Source: an uncultured Acetobacteraceae bacterium (GTDB taxonomy: Bacteria > Pseudomonadota > Alphaproteobacteria > Acetobacterales > Acetobacteraceae). From it: a DNA stretch of 64,000 nucleotides. The stretch lies in assembly GCA_946476985.1 (NCBI GenBank), contig CAMKWS010000007.1, forward strand, positions 1-64,000, in the 5' to 3' direction. The position numbers and the translations under genes were made by a program. Below, one piece after another: positions 8,266 through 17,041 of the stretch (positions within the stretch are counted from its first letter, which is position 1; each line of letters begins with the position of its first letter). A model generated the notes under the pieces. It worked only from the letters and a program-made list of their open reading frames with translations. It ran no database searches and had not been told where the DNA came from.

Positions 8266-9351
8266 TTACATATAAGAAGCTAATGTCATTGATTGGGTAT
8301 TAGCGATGAGCATGAAGGATGCTTTGAGACGTAGGTTAAGATCGGCAGAGCGTGTGGCAACCTCAGCCAAGTTTGCATCCATTGCGGTAGAAAGCTGTTC
8401 TTTGATCATCACATTTAGGCTTGTAAAGGCACCTTGTTGGCGTGTGAGAGTGTTTTGGGTTGTGCCAATAGAGGTCTCCATATCAATGAGCTGATTAGCC
8501 GCATTGGAAAGGGAGGTGTGTAATTGCTGGATGAGGGCATGATAGCCGGGTTTGGTATCATCCATCTTTCTCATAGAGGAGATGACCATCATATCACGGA
8601 TGAGGTCCCTTATAGGCGAGCCTGTGGAGTTTTTAGACGCAGGACCGCCTTCTGTTGCAACAGGGCCGGTTGTGGTTGATGCACCATTTGTTCCGATAAG
8701 GCTGGTACTCCGTAATTGTGTTGCTTGAACCGATGTAAGAGAGAGAGCAGAGGAAAAGACGCTCATCCCCACGGAGTTATCTGCTGCGGCTGTTGTGGTT
8801 GCAGTGAAGACATCATCAGCGTTGGTACTATTAAGACCAGACACAATTTTAGAGATATTCTTGGCCAATGGACTGCTTGTAAGTTGAGATGGTGCAAGAA
8901 TAGGAGGCTCATCACTTGCTGTGCCAGAGAAGACATATCCATTGGCATCTGTTGTATTTAAGAGAGAGCCTAATAAACTTAACCCATGATCTGCGGAATC
9001 AGCCGCAGCCGTAGTGAGAGCTTGGCTCCCTGCATTTGAAGAATGCATACGGAGTGTTTGTGTATTGAGATCTTGTGCTAATGCAATAATTTGATTGAGC
9101 GCAGAAGAGCTTAGGCTTAGGCGGCTCTGCACAGTTGTCAGATTGGTTTGATAGCTTTGGATCTCTGAGAGTTTAGGGCTAAGTGCAAGAGCGGCTTGGC
9201 GGTTATCTCCTAGCCCCGCAATACTTTGAGATAGCGTTCCTTCTGAGGATTGCCATGTTACAAGCTCTTGTTCATTCTCAATATTCTTTATCCCCGTATT
9301 GAGGATCGTATTCATGGCTGTAGAGCCATACTGGCTGATAGACATGCTCAT
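8266..9351 (-). CDS. flgL: Flagellar hook-associated protein FlgL (HAP3)
   Basis: FlgL joins the hook-FlgK junction to the filament. The 361-residue protein has flagellin-like coiled-coil ends: an N-terminal region with repeated short helices and LNQIIALAQDLNTQTL, and a C-terminal ATRSADLNLRLKASFMLIANTQ helix. The start at 9351 has AAGGAG eight bases upstream; a second ATG two codons in is also possible. It is the last gene of the minus-strand group, 24 bp after flgK, and is followed by a clear terminator. A size slightly above 300 residues is usual in alphaproteobacteria. Confidence 0.9.
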   Translation of the reverse strand: MSMSISQYGSTAMNTILNTGIKNIENEQELVTWQSSEGTLSQSIAGLGDNRQAALALSPKLSEIQSYQTNLTTVQSRLSLSSSALNQIIALAQDLNTQTLRMHSSNAGSQALTTAAADSADHGLSLLGSLLNTTDANGYVFSGTASDEPPILAPSQLTSSPLAKNISKIVSGLNSTNADDVFTATTTAAADNSVGMSVFSSALSLTSVQATQLRSTSLIGTNGASTTTGPVATEGGPASKNSTGSPIRDLIRDMMVISSMRKMDDTKPGYHALIQQLHTSLSNAANQLIDMETSIGTTQNTLTRQQGAFTSLNVMIKEQLSTAMDANLAEVATRSADLNLRLKASFMLIANTQSMTLASYM

Positions 9352-9375
9352 GAGCTGCTCCTTGGTACTATGTGA

Positions 9376-10917
9376 TTAATGTATGGCGTCCACGAGAGCT
9401 GTGAACATAGACTGAACAGCGGAGACGACCTTCGCATTAGCCGTGTATGAGTTTTTTAGCGCAATCACTGCAGCCATTTGGCTATTCACATCTACACCGG
9501 AGATATTGGCCACTTTTGTGGAGAGGGATGTTTGAATAGATGTAGCCGTTGTGAGGTCATTACTTGTGTCGCTGATAATACCGGCTTGATTGGTTGTGAG
9601 CGACGTCGCAAGTTGGCTGAGGCTGAGTGTCCCAAGGTATCCGGTGGATTGTGCACCATCTGGCCCTAAACCATCTGAAGGGGCCTCCAAACCATCTTTG
9701 CCATTTGTAGGGGTGTTGATTTGGTTAATGACCTGCGTAGCCATGTTTGTAACGCCGGTATTCCCCTGCTGGTCCGTTGTGAGGAGTGAAGGTGTGTTTT
9801 GATATTTTTGCGAGAGGGAAATGCTGGAGGATAACCCTACAAGTCCATCTGGTGCTGTTTTGGTCAGATCAGCGGTAAATTTTTGGGAGGAGCCATTATC
9901 AAAGAGAGGGAGCCCTGCTGTTTGGAAGCGTTTGATAAGCGCATATGAGAAGGAGTCCAGTTGGGCCTGCATACGGGGGTAGATGTTATCACGCAAAGCA
10001 ATATTAGCGCCTAACGTCCCGTCTGTTAGATGTTTTGTAATGTCTTTGCCGTTGAGCGTAATATCAGGCACACCTTTATCGCTGCCATCTGTTGCATGAT
10101 ACATGCTCGGAGAGAGTGTTGCTGCGGATGTACCCAAAGGCCATGTGGTGCTTGGTAGAGATAGAGTGTCATCCTGTTGGCCAATTTGATCGGGCCGGGT
10201 GGGAAGGCGTAAACCATCCTGTGTGGAGACAACCATATCTCCGTTGGGTTTTTCGGAGAAAGTCACTCCTAATTTACTCGAGAGATCGCTCATAATCTCT
10301 AGTCGTTTGTTCTCAAGATCTGCCGTATTAACATGAGATGATTTTGCGAGCATGATCTTTTGAGAAACCTGCCCGATTGTGGTGAGGTCTTTATTGATGC
10401 TTGAGACTGTGTCTGTGATGCTATTTTGCGCCCCTTGCCTCTGGGTTTGGTAAACAGAGGAGAGGGTATGAATATTGTTGAGTAATGTTGTTGCAGAGGA
10501 GATCACCTTCTCTTGTGCGGCAGAATTATAAGGTGTTCCAGTAAGTGATATGAGCGAGGTAGCAATATTTTGTAGGTTATCGCTAAGAGTGCCGATTGTA
10601 TGTGAGCCATCAGATCCTGACGTTGTGCCCTGCACAGCGGACAGCGCAGATAGCGAGTTGTTTGTGGCTGTTAGCCCTGCAACTTTTGCTGTTTGATTAT
10701 AAAGAGCATTTTGCAGTGGCTGGGAGAGTGTCAGGTGTGTGTTGCCAATTTGGCTCCCAATTCCTTTCCCGGCAACAACGACAGAAGAGACTGTTGATGT
10801 TTCAGATACATAGCCAGGGGTGGAGGCGTTCGTAACATTTTCGGAAACCGTAGAAAGTTCATTCTCTATGGTTTTAAGACCGCCAGTGGCAATATTGAGT
10901 GAAAGACCGAGATCCAT
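9376..10917 (-). CDS. flgK: Flagellar hook-associated protein FlgK (HAP1)
   Basis: FlgK is the first junction protein on the hook. It begins MDLGLSLNIATGGLKTIE with the rod/hook N-terminal pattern and VSENVTNASTPGYVSET (the conserved N-x-x-TPGY), and ends with GVDVNSQMAAVIALKNSYTANAKVV, the typical C-terminal helix. About 513 residues. The frame opens at 10968, but the ATG at 10917 matches the family start and has GGGAG about eight bases upstream. It is 24 bp upstream of flgL on the same strand and 160 bp downstream of flgF. Confidence 0.93.
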   Translation of the reverse strand: MDLGLSLNIATGGLKTIENELSTVSENVTNASTPGYVSETSTVSSVVVAGKGIGSQIGNTHLTLSQPLQNALYNQTAKVAGLTATNNSLSALSAVQGTTSGSDGSHTIGTLSDNLQNIATSLISLTGTPYNSAAQEKVISSATTLLNNIHTLSSVYQTQRQGAQNSITDTVSSINKDLTTIGQVSQKIMLAKSSHVNTADLENKRLEIMSDLSSKLGVTFSEKPNGDMVVSTQDGLRLPTRPDQIGQQDDTLSLPSTTWPLGTSAATLSPSMYHATDGSDKGVPDITLNGKDITKHLTDGTLGANIALRDNIYPRMQAQLDSFSYALIKRFQTAGLPLFDNGSSQKFTADLTKTAPDGLVGLSSSISLSQKYQNTPSLLTTDQQGNTGVTNMATQVINQINTPTNGKDGLEAPSDGLGPDGAQSTGYLGTLSLSQLATSLTTNQAGIISDTSNDLTTATSIQTSLSTKVANISGVDVNSQMAAVIALKNSYTANAKVVSAVQSMFTALVDAIH

Positions 10918-11077
10918 TTGATAACTCCCAAGATGCGCTTGGCGTTTAGAATGATAATGATGAGACACAGGCTATGTATGCCTTGTTATGTGTCATGGTA
11001 ATGGTCAAAAATTACATAGATATGAAAAATAGAGACATATTATATGGTTATTATTTGCTTGTGTATTTTGTGTAAGG

Positions 11078-11827
11078 TTAAACTGTTGCTTCTGAGGTTA
11101 TTTTATCGATGGCATTTAACCGGCGTGTAAACTCTGTTTGCAAAAGTTGGAAATTGAGGTCGTATTCACGTTGGGTTTTGATCATAGCCGTGGTTTCTTC
11201 CACAGCATTTACGTTACTGGCCTCTAACATGCCTTGGCGCACTTCCGGGGCGGCAACGGGGCGTAGTTCGGTTGTGGGATTGAAGAGGCGGTTCCCTTCG
11301 GCATGTAGGGTGTTGGGGTTATCAACAGTGGCGATTCCGAGCCTTGCAATGGCGCCTTTCTCTGTTGAAATAAGGCCATTTGACTCAATTGCCAGAGGCA
11401 AAATTTGGTCCTGTGGTGTGAGGGTGATGTTCCGGCGTTGATCGTCAAGGAGTGGGTTGCCAGAGGAATCCACAATTGTACCATCTGCCGAACGCTGAAA
11501 CTGTCCGCCTCGCGTGAGTCTTATTCCTTGTGGTGTACGCACCATAAAGTAGCCTTGTCCATTTATGGCGAGGTCTAATGGATTACCTGTTTGGCGGAGT
11601 TCGCCTTGTAGTGTGTCTAAATAAGTGGCTTTGTCTTGGTTGTAGGTGAGCGTTTTTTCCCCTCCCATAATGGTAGAGCCATGTTGGTGAGAGAGATAAT
11701 CTGTAAAGAGGACACGTTGCTGCTTAAAGCCATCGGTGCTGGCATTAGCTAAGTTGTTGGCTGTGACATCTAACCCACGGGTCAATGCGTCAATGCGTGA
11801 GAGTGCTAAATACCCGGTCGTATCCAT
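11078..11827 (-). CDS. flgF: Flagellar basal-body rod protein FlgF
   Basis: FlgF, 249 residues, is part of the proximal rod. It shows the flg_bb_rod N-terminus (VTANNLANASTDGFKQQR), the middle NPLDLAINGQGYFMV and the C-terminal ASNVNAVEETTAMIKTQREYD. A weak AGGA lies ten bases before the ATG. In most alphaproteobacteria flgF sits directly before flgG on the same strand; here it faces away from flgG, with about 400 bases between them, and leads the flgK-flgL group instead. Confidence 0.92.
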   Translation of the reverse strand: MDTTGYLALSRIDALTRGLDVTANNLANASTDGFKQQRVLFTDYLSHQHGSTIMGGEKTLTYNQDKATYLDTLQGELRQTGNPLDLAINGQGYFMVRTPQGIRLTRGGQFQRSADGTIVDSSGNPLLDDQRRNITLTPQDQILPLAIESNGLISTEKGAIARLGIATVDNPNTLHAEGNRLFNPTTELRPVAAPEVRQGMLEASNVNAVEETTAMIKTQREYDLNFQLLQTEFTRRLNAIDKITSEATV

Positions 11828-12230
11828 AATACCCGTTCCTGCACAATTTATGGCCTGCTCTCAAAAGGCTTATTTTAAAATATAGCCATGTTCAATAGCC
11901 TTTATGAAAAATGAGCCTTGAGGGTAGTATAGTGAAGTATCCTATAATTAGGATGATCTGGAAGCTGATATTTCTCACTAACATTATGAAAAATATGCAT
12001 TTTATGATAATTTTTGAAGAATTTCTGCTGGGAAATCATATTTAGTTTTCTTAAGAAAAGCCTTTGTTGTGTCTTCGTGATTTTTAAAAATAGCTTGATA
12101 ATAGCCTTTTTATAGGCTTATTTCCTAAGAAGGATTCTGTAATTGCATATATTGGCATGGCTTATGCTCCATAAGTGAGGTGGGGTAGGCATGGCCCTGT
12201 TGATGATAGGACTTGGAGGATATCGATTCT
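11828..12230. other. Divergent promoter region between flgF and flgG
   Basis: About 400 AT-rich bases with no convincing gene. They must hold promoters for flgF (minus) and for flgG-flgA-flgH (plus). The motif TAGCCTT recurs at 11896 and 12102, with GAGCCTTG at 11914 and AAGGCTTA-like copies near 11868 and 12115. A possible sigma-54 site lies at 12153. Confidence 0.55.
12153..12168 (+). promoter_or_regulatory. Possible sigma-54 promoter upstream of flgG
   Basis: TGGCATGGCTTATGCT has the GG and GC elements separated by exactly ten bases, against the family form TGGCAC-N5-TTGC. Sigma-54 drives rod and hook genes in Caulobacter, so the site fits, but I did not find matching sites upstream of the other operons and a chance match is possible. 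Confidence 0.3.
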
Positions 12231-13019
12231 ATGTTGAGATCACTTGATGTCGCCTCGACAGGGATGCAGGCTCAGTCTACGAATGTGGAGACAATTTCCC
12301 ATAATATCGCGAATATGACGACAACGGGGTATAAAAGGCGCCGTGCAGAGTTTCAGGATCTGATCTATCAAGATCTACGCCGGGTAGGGACGATGAGCTC
12401 TGATACGGGATACCGTGTTCCTGCTGGGGCGCAGTTGGGTCTTGGTGTGCGTACAGCTGCTATTTATCGCATTAACGAACAAGGTACATTAGCGCAGACA
12501 GGAAATGCGTTAGATCTGGCGATTGAAGGGCGTGGCTATTTCCGCATTCTACTGCCTAATGGGGATTATGCTTATACGCGTGATGGGACATTCTCTTTGT
12601 CGCAAGATGGTAGCATCGTCACGGCAGATGGGTATCCGCTGACACCAAATATTGCGGTGCCAAATAATGCGGAGAATATTACCATCGATCAAACCGGGCA
12701 GGTGCAATATACCCTTTCAGGGCAGCCCAATGCCCAGGTCGCAGGGCAAATTCAGCTCACTACGTTTCAGAATGAAAATGGCCTGGCTGCGATGGGACAA
12801 AACCTTTTTACAGAAACAACCTCCTCAGGAGATCCTATTATCGGGAACCCAGAAACCACAGGTTTTGGGACGTTGCGACAAGGGTTTGTAGAAGAATCAG
12901 CAGTGAATGCTGTTACAGAAATCACCAACCTCATTACCGCGCAACGTGCGTATGAAATGAATAGTAAAACAATTACGGCGTCTGATGAGATGTTACAGAC
13001 GCTCACAAACCTAAGATAA
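12231..13019 (+). CDS. flgG: Flagellar basal-body rod protein FlgG
   Basis: FlgG is the distal rod protein, 262 residues. It starts MLRSLDVASTGMQAQ with ISHNIANMTTTGYKRRR, contains NALDLAIEGRGYFRI in the middle and ends with ESAVNAVTEITNLITAQRAYEMNSK, all family hallmarks. A TTG at 12213 would extend the frame, but GGAGGA at 12216-12221 is better read as the Shine-Dalgarno for the ATG at 12231. It is followed after 19 bp by flgA. Confidence 0.95.
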   Translation: MLRSLDVASTGMQAQSTNVETISHNIANMTTTGYKRRRAEFQDLIYQDLRRVGTMSSDTGYRVPAGAQLGLGVRTAAIYRINEQGTLAQTGNALDLAIEGRGYFRILLPNGDYAYTRDGTFSLSQDGSIVTADGYPLTPNIAVPNNAENITIDQTGQVQYTLSGQPNAQVAGQIQLTTFQNENGLAAMGQNLFTETTSSGDPIIGNPETTGFGTLRQGFVEESAVNAVTEITNLITAQRAYEMNSKTITASDEMLQTLTNLR

Positions 13020-13038
13020 GCTAGAGTAAGGTAACGTG

Positions 13039-14088
13039 ATGCGTCTTAGGCGGTTAAAAGAAGGGCTGGATAGCATATATGTACCCTTTGTAAGAGTGTT
13101 ATGCATTGGGTGCTTTGCTATGGGGCCGCTTCAGGCTGCGACATTGCAGTCTTCAGGCACGGTCAAAGGAGGGAAAGTATATCTCTCTGATGTGTTTGAG
13201 GGGTTGCGAAGCGGGCAGGATAAATTGTTAGGCCCAGCCCCACCGCCGGGGAAAAGTATTACAATTGGCGGGGCTCAACTTATCGCTCTAGCTGACCAAT
13301 ATGGTGTTGATTGGGATGACCAGTCTTCTACGGCGACATTGGTGCTAACAAGTGCGGGGCGTCTTCTTGGGCGAGATTATTATACAAATCTTATTAAGAA
13401 GATGCTGGTGCCCGAGGGGAATGCCGCAGGTTATGCGGTGGAATTAACCAATTTTACCCCCGTAACTGTTGGGCCAGAAGATGAAGACCCCATGACAGTT
13501 TCTAACCTTGATTGGGACCGCAAAACGGGGAAGTTCTCAGCCATGGCGGCCCTGACACATCCAAGCGGGAATCCGAATATGGATAATATAATGCTTCGTG
13601 GTGTGATACGCCCTGTACAACCAGTCGTTGTGTACAGCCACACCATGCCAGTTGGTCATATCATAGAACAAGGCGATATGCGTGTGGATCAATCTTACAG
13701 TGGTCCGGTTCCTCCATTAACACGCGCTTTGCCGGGTATAGATAGTATGGAAGGAATGGCCCTCGCGCGGACAGTAGCAGAAGGGCAACTCGTACAGGGG
13801 TCTGACCTGCGTCGTGCAGTGTTGGTTCACCAGGGGGACCCTGTATTGATTGTTTATAAAGCACCGGGGCTGCGTCTTACAGCTACAGGGCGTGCTTTAG
13901 AGGATGGTGGCAGTGGGCAGTTTGTACATGCTTTGAATGTTGGTAACCGGATGATCTTGACGGGGAAGGTTACAGCAGGAGGTGAGGTGCGAGTGGATGC
14001 AGCTTCAAATGCTATTGCTATGGATTCTAAAGAAGCGCGTCGATTAGGGATTAGCTCCACTGTTATCAAGGCCGGGGACAAACCATGA
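13039..14088 (+). CDS. flgA: Flagella basal body P-ring formation protein FlgA
   Basis: FlgA is the periplasmic chaperone for P-ring assembly. The protein (about 349 residues) has an N-terminal signal peptide ending near LQAA (about residue 36), a middle region and a C-terminal SAF domain (about 200-345) with EGQLVQGSDLR, HQGDPVLIVYKAPGLRLT and NRMILTGKVTAGGEVRVD. It is longer than E. coli FlgA (219 residues) but typical for alphaproteobacteria. GTG at 13036 directly precedes the ATG at 13039; the ATG after TAAGG is preferred. The end overlaps flgH by four bases (ATGA). Confidence 0.9.
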   Translation: MRLRRLKEGLDSIYVPFVRVLCIGCFAMGPLQAATLQSSGTVKGGKVYLSDVFEGLRSGQDKLLGPAPPPGKSITIGGAQLIALADQYGVDWDDQSSTATLVLTSAGRLLGRDYYTNLIKKMLVPEGNAAGYAVELTNFTPVTVGPEDEDPMTVSNLDWDRKTGKFSAMAALTHPSGNPNMDNIMLRGVIRPVQPVVVYSHTMPVGHIIEQGDMRVDQSYSGPVPPLTRALPGIDSMEGMALARTVAEGQLVQGSDLRRAVLVHQGDPVLIVYKAPGLRLTATGRALEDGGSGQFVHALNVGNRMILTGKVTAGGEVRVDAASNAIAMDSKEARRLGISSTVIKAGDKP

Positions 14089-14930
14089 TGTTCTTGCGCA
14101 GAGAGAGGCATTTAAGCTCTTCCGCGCAGGGGGATATGGTCAGGTGTCCAGTGGCAAATGTGAAGTCTAAGAGCTGGTTGGGGCATTATACCATTTTAGA
14201 GCGGGCGAGGCTGTATGTTCTTTCATACAGCATCATGCTGGGGCTAGCGGGTTGTATGGGGGCCACAACAATGAGTGAGGTGGGGCACCCCCCACGGATG
14301 ACGCGGGTATCAGATCCTACAAGGGAGCCTGGATATCGCCCTGTGACAATGCCAACGCCACCGTTACAAGCGCCCCCGACAGAGGTTGGTAGCTTATGGC
14401 GCCCCGGCAGTCGCGCCTTTTTTAAAGATCAACGTGCCTCACAAGCTGGGGATTTGCTTACGATTAAGGTTGAGGTCGCCGATACGGCGAATGTGACCAA
14501 CAATACCACGGCGTCAGGCAGTGGGTCGGAAGATTTTGGGATACCAAGTTTGTTAGGGTTCAAAGGGGGCATGCTGTCTCATCTTACGAACTCTGATGCG
14601 TTGAATACGAGCAGCTCAAGTGCGAACACGGGCGCGGGGACGATCCGCCGTGTGGATACAGTAACTATCACTCTTGCGGGGGTGATAACCCAAGTTCTGC
14701 CAAATGGTAATTTTGTGGTCGTTGCACGGCAAGAAGTTCGTGTGAATGGAGAGTTACGTCAGATTATGGTGAGTGGTGTCGTGCGCCCGCAGGATATCTC
14801 AGAAGATAATGTTGTGACGCATGATAGAATCGCTGAGGCACGGATCTCATACGGTGGGCGTGGGCAGCTGACACAATATCAAGAGCCACGGTATGGTCAG
14901 AAGGCTTTAAATAGTATCTTGCCTTTCTGA
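14085..14930 (+). CDS. flgH: Flagellar L-ring lipoprotein FlgH
   Basis: FlgH forms the outer-membrane L-ring. The lipobox LAGC (Cys57 from this start) follows a hydrophobic stretch; the mature protein has SLWRPGSRAFFKDQRASQAGDLLTI, NTGAGTIRRVDTVTITLAGVI and ends near GRGQLTQYQEPRYGQ, all family blocks. About 56 residues before the Cys is long for a lipoprotein signal, so the ATG at 14136 (Cys40) is an alternative; the 14085 start is favoured only by the ATGA overlap with flgA. Downstream there is a 120-bp gap with motif copies before the bactofilin gene. Confidence 0.93.
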   Translation: MMFLRRERHLSSSAQGDMVRCPVANVKSKSWLGHYTILERARLYVLSYSIMLGLAGCMGATTMSEVGHPPRMTRVSDPTREPGYRPVTMPTPPLQAPPTEVGSLWRPGSRAFFKDQRASQAGDLLTIKVEVADTANVTNNTTASGSGSEDFGIPSLLGFKGGMLSHLTNSDALNTSSSSANTGAGTIRRVDTVTITLAGVITQVLPNGNFVVVARQEVRVNGELRQIMVSGVVRPQDISEDNVVTHDRIAEARISYGGRGQLTQYQEPRYGQKALNSILPF

Positions 14931-14947
14931 AGGTTTAATTTTCACCT

Positions 14948-14970
14948 AGCCATGCTAATTTTTAAGTAAT
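14948..14970 (+). repeat. 23-bp element shared with 50429-50451
   Basis: A block beginning AGCCATGCTAA, followed by a T run and AAGTAA, recurs 35 kb away with one substitution and one extra T. Both copies are intergenic and upstream of plus-strand genes, which suggests a shared regulatory element. Confidence 0.45.
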
Positions 14971-14980
14971 CTTTTTAAAA

Positions 14981-15044
14981 TAGCCTTGACTTAGGTTTAT
15001 ACTTTTACATAGATAGCCTTGTTGTAAGATGTTTTAATGGTTAA
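14981..15044 (+). promoter_or_regulatory. Putative promoter region of the bactofilin-motE operon
   Basis: It holds TAGCCTTGACT at 14981, with ATAGAT 17 bases after the TTGACT, a reasonable vegetative -35/-10 pair. A second TAGCCTTG is at 15014 and ATGGTTAA (inverse of the CtrA half-site TTAACCAT) is at 15037-15044. Assignment as a promoter is inferred. Confidence 0.4.
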
Positions 15045-15051
15045 GCCATAA

Positions 15052-15660
15052 ATGAAATGGTTTCGTTTATGGCTTATGAGTGATTGGACAACATACATGC
15101 CTGAAGAAAAACACTTAGAAGGCTTTCTTCCGCAAGGGTTCGTGATCGGTTCTTTGCGTGGGAATGTAGAAAATTCCTTAACAATTGCAGGCACTGTTGA
15201 AGAAGCAGAGCTGAAGGTAACACAGTTTACCGTTGTTGAAGGTGGCGTAGTGAACCACGGTGAGATCGAGGCGGAAAGTGTGAGCATTGAGGGGAGCGTC
15301 ACAGATGTGGTGTTCCGGGTTGGCCGCTTGGTGGCAGGTGCACAAGCTCATATCGCTGACTGTGTTCTGGAAATGGAAAACCCAACAGGGTGTGCCATCC
15401 ATGAGGAGGCTCATTTTGAAGGGGATGTGAAAATTATCGTTGCGCGAAGCAAGGCTAAGGCAGGTAAGAGCGTTTCTCGGAATGGGGAGAGTGATGCTTC
15501 TTTAGTGGGGGATTCATCTTATTCAAAAGGACAAGCCCAGCCTGCTGAGGTGACTTATCCCGGTGAAGAGGAAGACGTTGATGAGATGAGTGCATGGCCA
15601 TCTGCCGCACCAGATATTAGCGAAGCAGATGAAGATGCGCATATTCCGCTAGGTGACTAA
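15052..15660 (+). CDS. Bactofilin-family polymer-forming protein
   Basis: The middle of this 202-residue protein (about 30-130) has the right-handed beta-helix repeat pattern of bactofilins: FVIGSLRGNVENSLTIAG, VEGGVVNHGEIEAESVSIEG and GRLVAGAQAHIADCVLE, with Gly and small residues at regular turns. Bactofilins polymerise without nucleotide and scaffold cell-pole or wall-associated structures. The C-terminal third is disordered and acidic. The start is uncertain: ATGs at 15052, 15076 and 15097 are possible and none has a strong Shine-Dalgarno. Its stop overlaps the start of the MotE-like gene by one base (TAATG), so the two are co-translated. A bactofilin inside a flagellar structural operon is unusual. 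Confidence 0.75.
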   Translation: MKWFRLWLMSDWTTYMPEEKHLEGFLPQGFVIGSLRGNVENSLTIAGTVEEAELKVTQFTVVEGGVVNHGEIEAESVSIEGSVTDVVFRVGRLVAGAQAHIADCVLEMENPTGCAIHEEAHFEGDVKIIVARSKAKAGKSVSRNGESDASLVGDSSYSKGQAQPAEVTYPGEEEDVDEMSAWPSAAPDISEADEDAHIPLGD

Positions 15661-16466
15661 TGCGTAAGGTCGTGGGAGTCTCGCGCTATATAGCTGGCTT
15701 TGTAGGTGGTTGGATGTGCTGGGGGCTATTGTGCTTAGCGAGCCCAGTGCAAGCTGATGCGCTAGCTTCTTCGGATGATGAAGGGGGGCAAAGCCAAGCT
15801 GTAATGGCGGGTGATAGAGAGGCATCGCAAGCGGGCACTCCAGCTAGTGCTGCGTCCCATGACGTTCATGAGACGGATGAGAAGGTAACGCCAGCGCCGC
15901 AAGATAAAACAGCCCCAACGCAGGCCAGTACACTCAAAGGTGTGATGGGGCTTGTTGAGGGGGGGGGTGCAGAACAAAAACTTCAAGAACGCTTAAGGAT
16001 CTTAAGCTCTGCACGACAAGCGTTGGAAGCGCGTAAGCGTGTGTTGCATGAAACAATGAGTGCGTTTTCGGAAAGCATTGATAACCGAAAAATTGTTCCT
16101 CAAGAGGCAGTAGAGCGGTTGGTGGGGATTTATGAAGCTATGAACCCCAAAGAAGCCGCCGCTGTGTTTAATGTTATGGATCCGCATGTCCTCATCGCTC
16201 TTTCTGCGGGGATGAATATACGCAAACTCTCAGCGGTGATGGCTCATATGACACCGGATAGAGTGAATCTTGTGTCGCAGTATCTCGTGGGAGTGCGTCA
16301 TTTTCATAATCTTGGCGAAGGTTTTTCTGCGTTTATCGCAGCGAGTGCTACCGGCCCAGAGGGAGGGGCATCCTCGCCGGTATCGGCAGGTGCATCTAAG
16401 CCTCTTGCGGTGATCCAATATAAGCCAATGACCAAAAGTGAACCACTCCTGCCTTCACGGCAGTAG
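15660..16466 (+). CDS. motE: MotE-like flagellar motility protein (first copy)
   Basis: A 268-residue secreted protein with a signal peptide (about 1-33, ending PVQA), a low-complexity linker, a short coiled coil (about 105-135) and an MgtE-N-like helical domain (about 145-200) with YEAMNPKEAAAVFNVMD and MTPDRVNLVSQYL. This is the domain of rhizobial MotE, a periplasmic chaperone for MotC and the stator. The gene overlaps the bactofilin stop by one base and is 17 bp before a lipoprotein gene. A paralogue with the same domain follows flgC at 54659. No motC is seen, so the partner may differ. Confidence 0.8.
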   Translation: MRKVVGVSRYIAGFVGGWMCWGLLCLASPVQADALASSDDEGGQSQAVMAGDREASQAGTPASAASHDVHETDEKVTPAPQDKTAPTQASTLKGVMGLVEGGGAEQKLQERLRILSSARQALEARKRVLHETMSAFSESIDNRKIVPQEAVERLVGIYEAMNPKEAAAVFNVMDPHVLIALSAGMNIRKLSAVMAHMTPDRVNLVSQYLVGVRHFHNLGEGFSAFIAASATGPEGGASSPVSAGASKPLAVIQYKPMTKSEPLLPSRQ

Positions 16467-16483
16467 GAGGAAAAGGAGACGGT

Positions 16484-16849
16484 ATGAAGCGGTATAGGGA
16501 GGTATCCTACAAATTGGCGATGCTGGCCTTTTTTGCGGGTTTAGCCGTTGGAGTATCTGCCTGTGCGCCAGATTATTTGGCGCGTAAAATTACCGGGAGA
16601 GACTGCCAAGCGGGGTATTTAGCTGAAGGGGAAGATTGGTGTGCCCCAGTAGAGCGTACACCACCACCACAGCCTTATTGTACGCAAAGTTGGAATGGAG
16701 TCGATTGTTGGGCTCGACCTGAGTTAACGCCTAACATGGCGCATGAGGTTTATGAGGGGCCGAGAGGCTTAACACCGCAACAGAATGCACGGCGTTTAAT
16801 GGTCCCTGAAGGAAAAACTCCTCCTGTTAGCCAATATATGGCCCCATAA
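16484..16849 (+). CDS. Small cysteine-rich lipoprotein
   Basis: A 121-residue protein with a lysine/arginine start, one hydrophobic stretch and a lipobox VSAC (Cys27). The mature part has four more cysteines (41, 53, 66, 75), in DCQAGY, DWCAP, YCTQSWNGVDCWA, suggesting two disulphides, then a Pro-rich tail. I recognise the PYC-x7-DCWA pattern as common among acetobacterial hypothetical lipoproteins but know no function. It has a good Shine-Dalgarno (AGGAGG near 16466-16472) and is the last gene of the bactofilin-motE operon; a 190-bp gap follows. Confidence 0.75.
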   Translation: MKRYREVSYKLAMLAFFAGLAVGVSACAPDYLARKITGRDCQAGYLAEGEDWCAPVERTPPPQPYCTQSWNGVDCWARPELTPNMAHEVYEGPRGLTPQQNARRLMVPEGKTPPVSQYMAP

Positions 16850-17041
16850 TATTAACAAATAAGGCATATTTAATACTTAAACATAAAAATGGCCTTGCTA
16901 TTTCGTCTTTTATCAAGGTTAAATAAGTAGCTCTCTAAAAGTCACATATGTGGCGGGGCGGAGCGTTGTTTGTAAGATGAAGCGTAGAGGAGAGGTTTTT
17001 CTTCCTCTGGGCGTGTAAGTAAGCAGGTAGATAATCTTCAT

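Noticed and set aside
12213-12230. TTG start for FlgG
   Set aside because: These bases contain the GGAGGA ribosome binding site, and FlgG proteins begin at the MxRSLD motif from the ATG at 12231.
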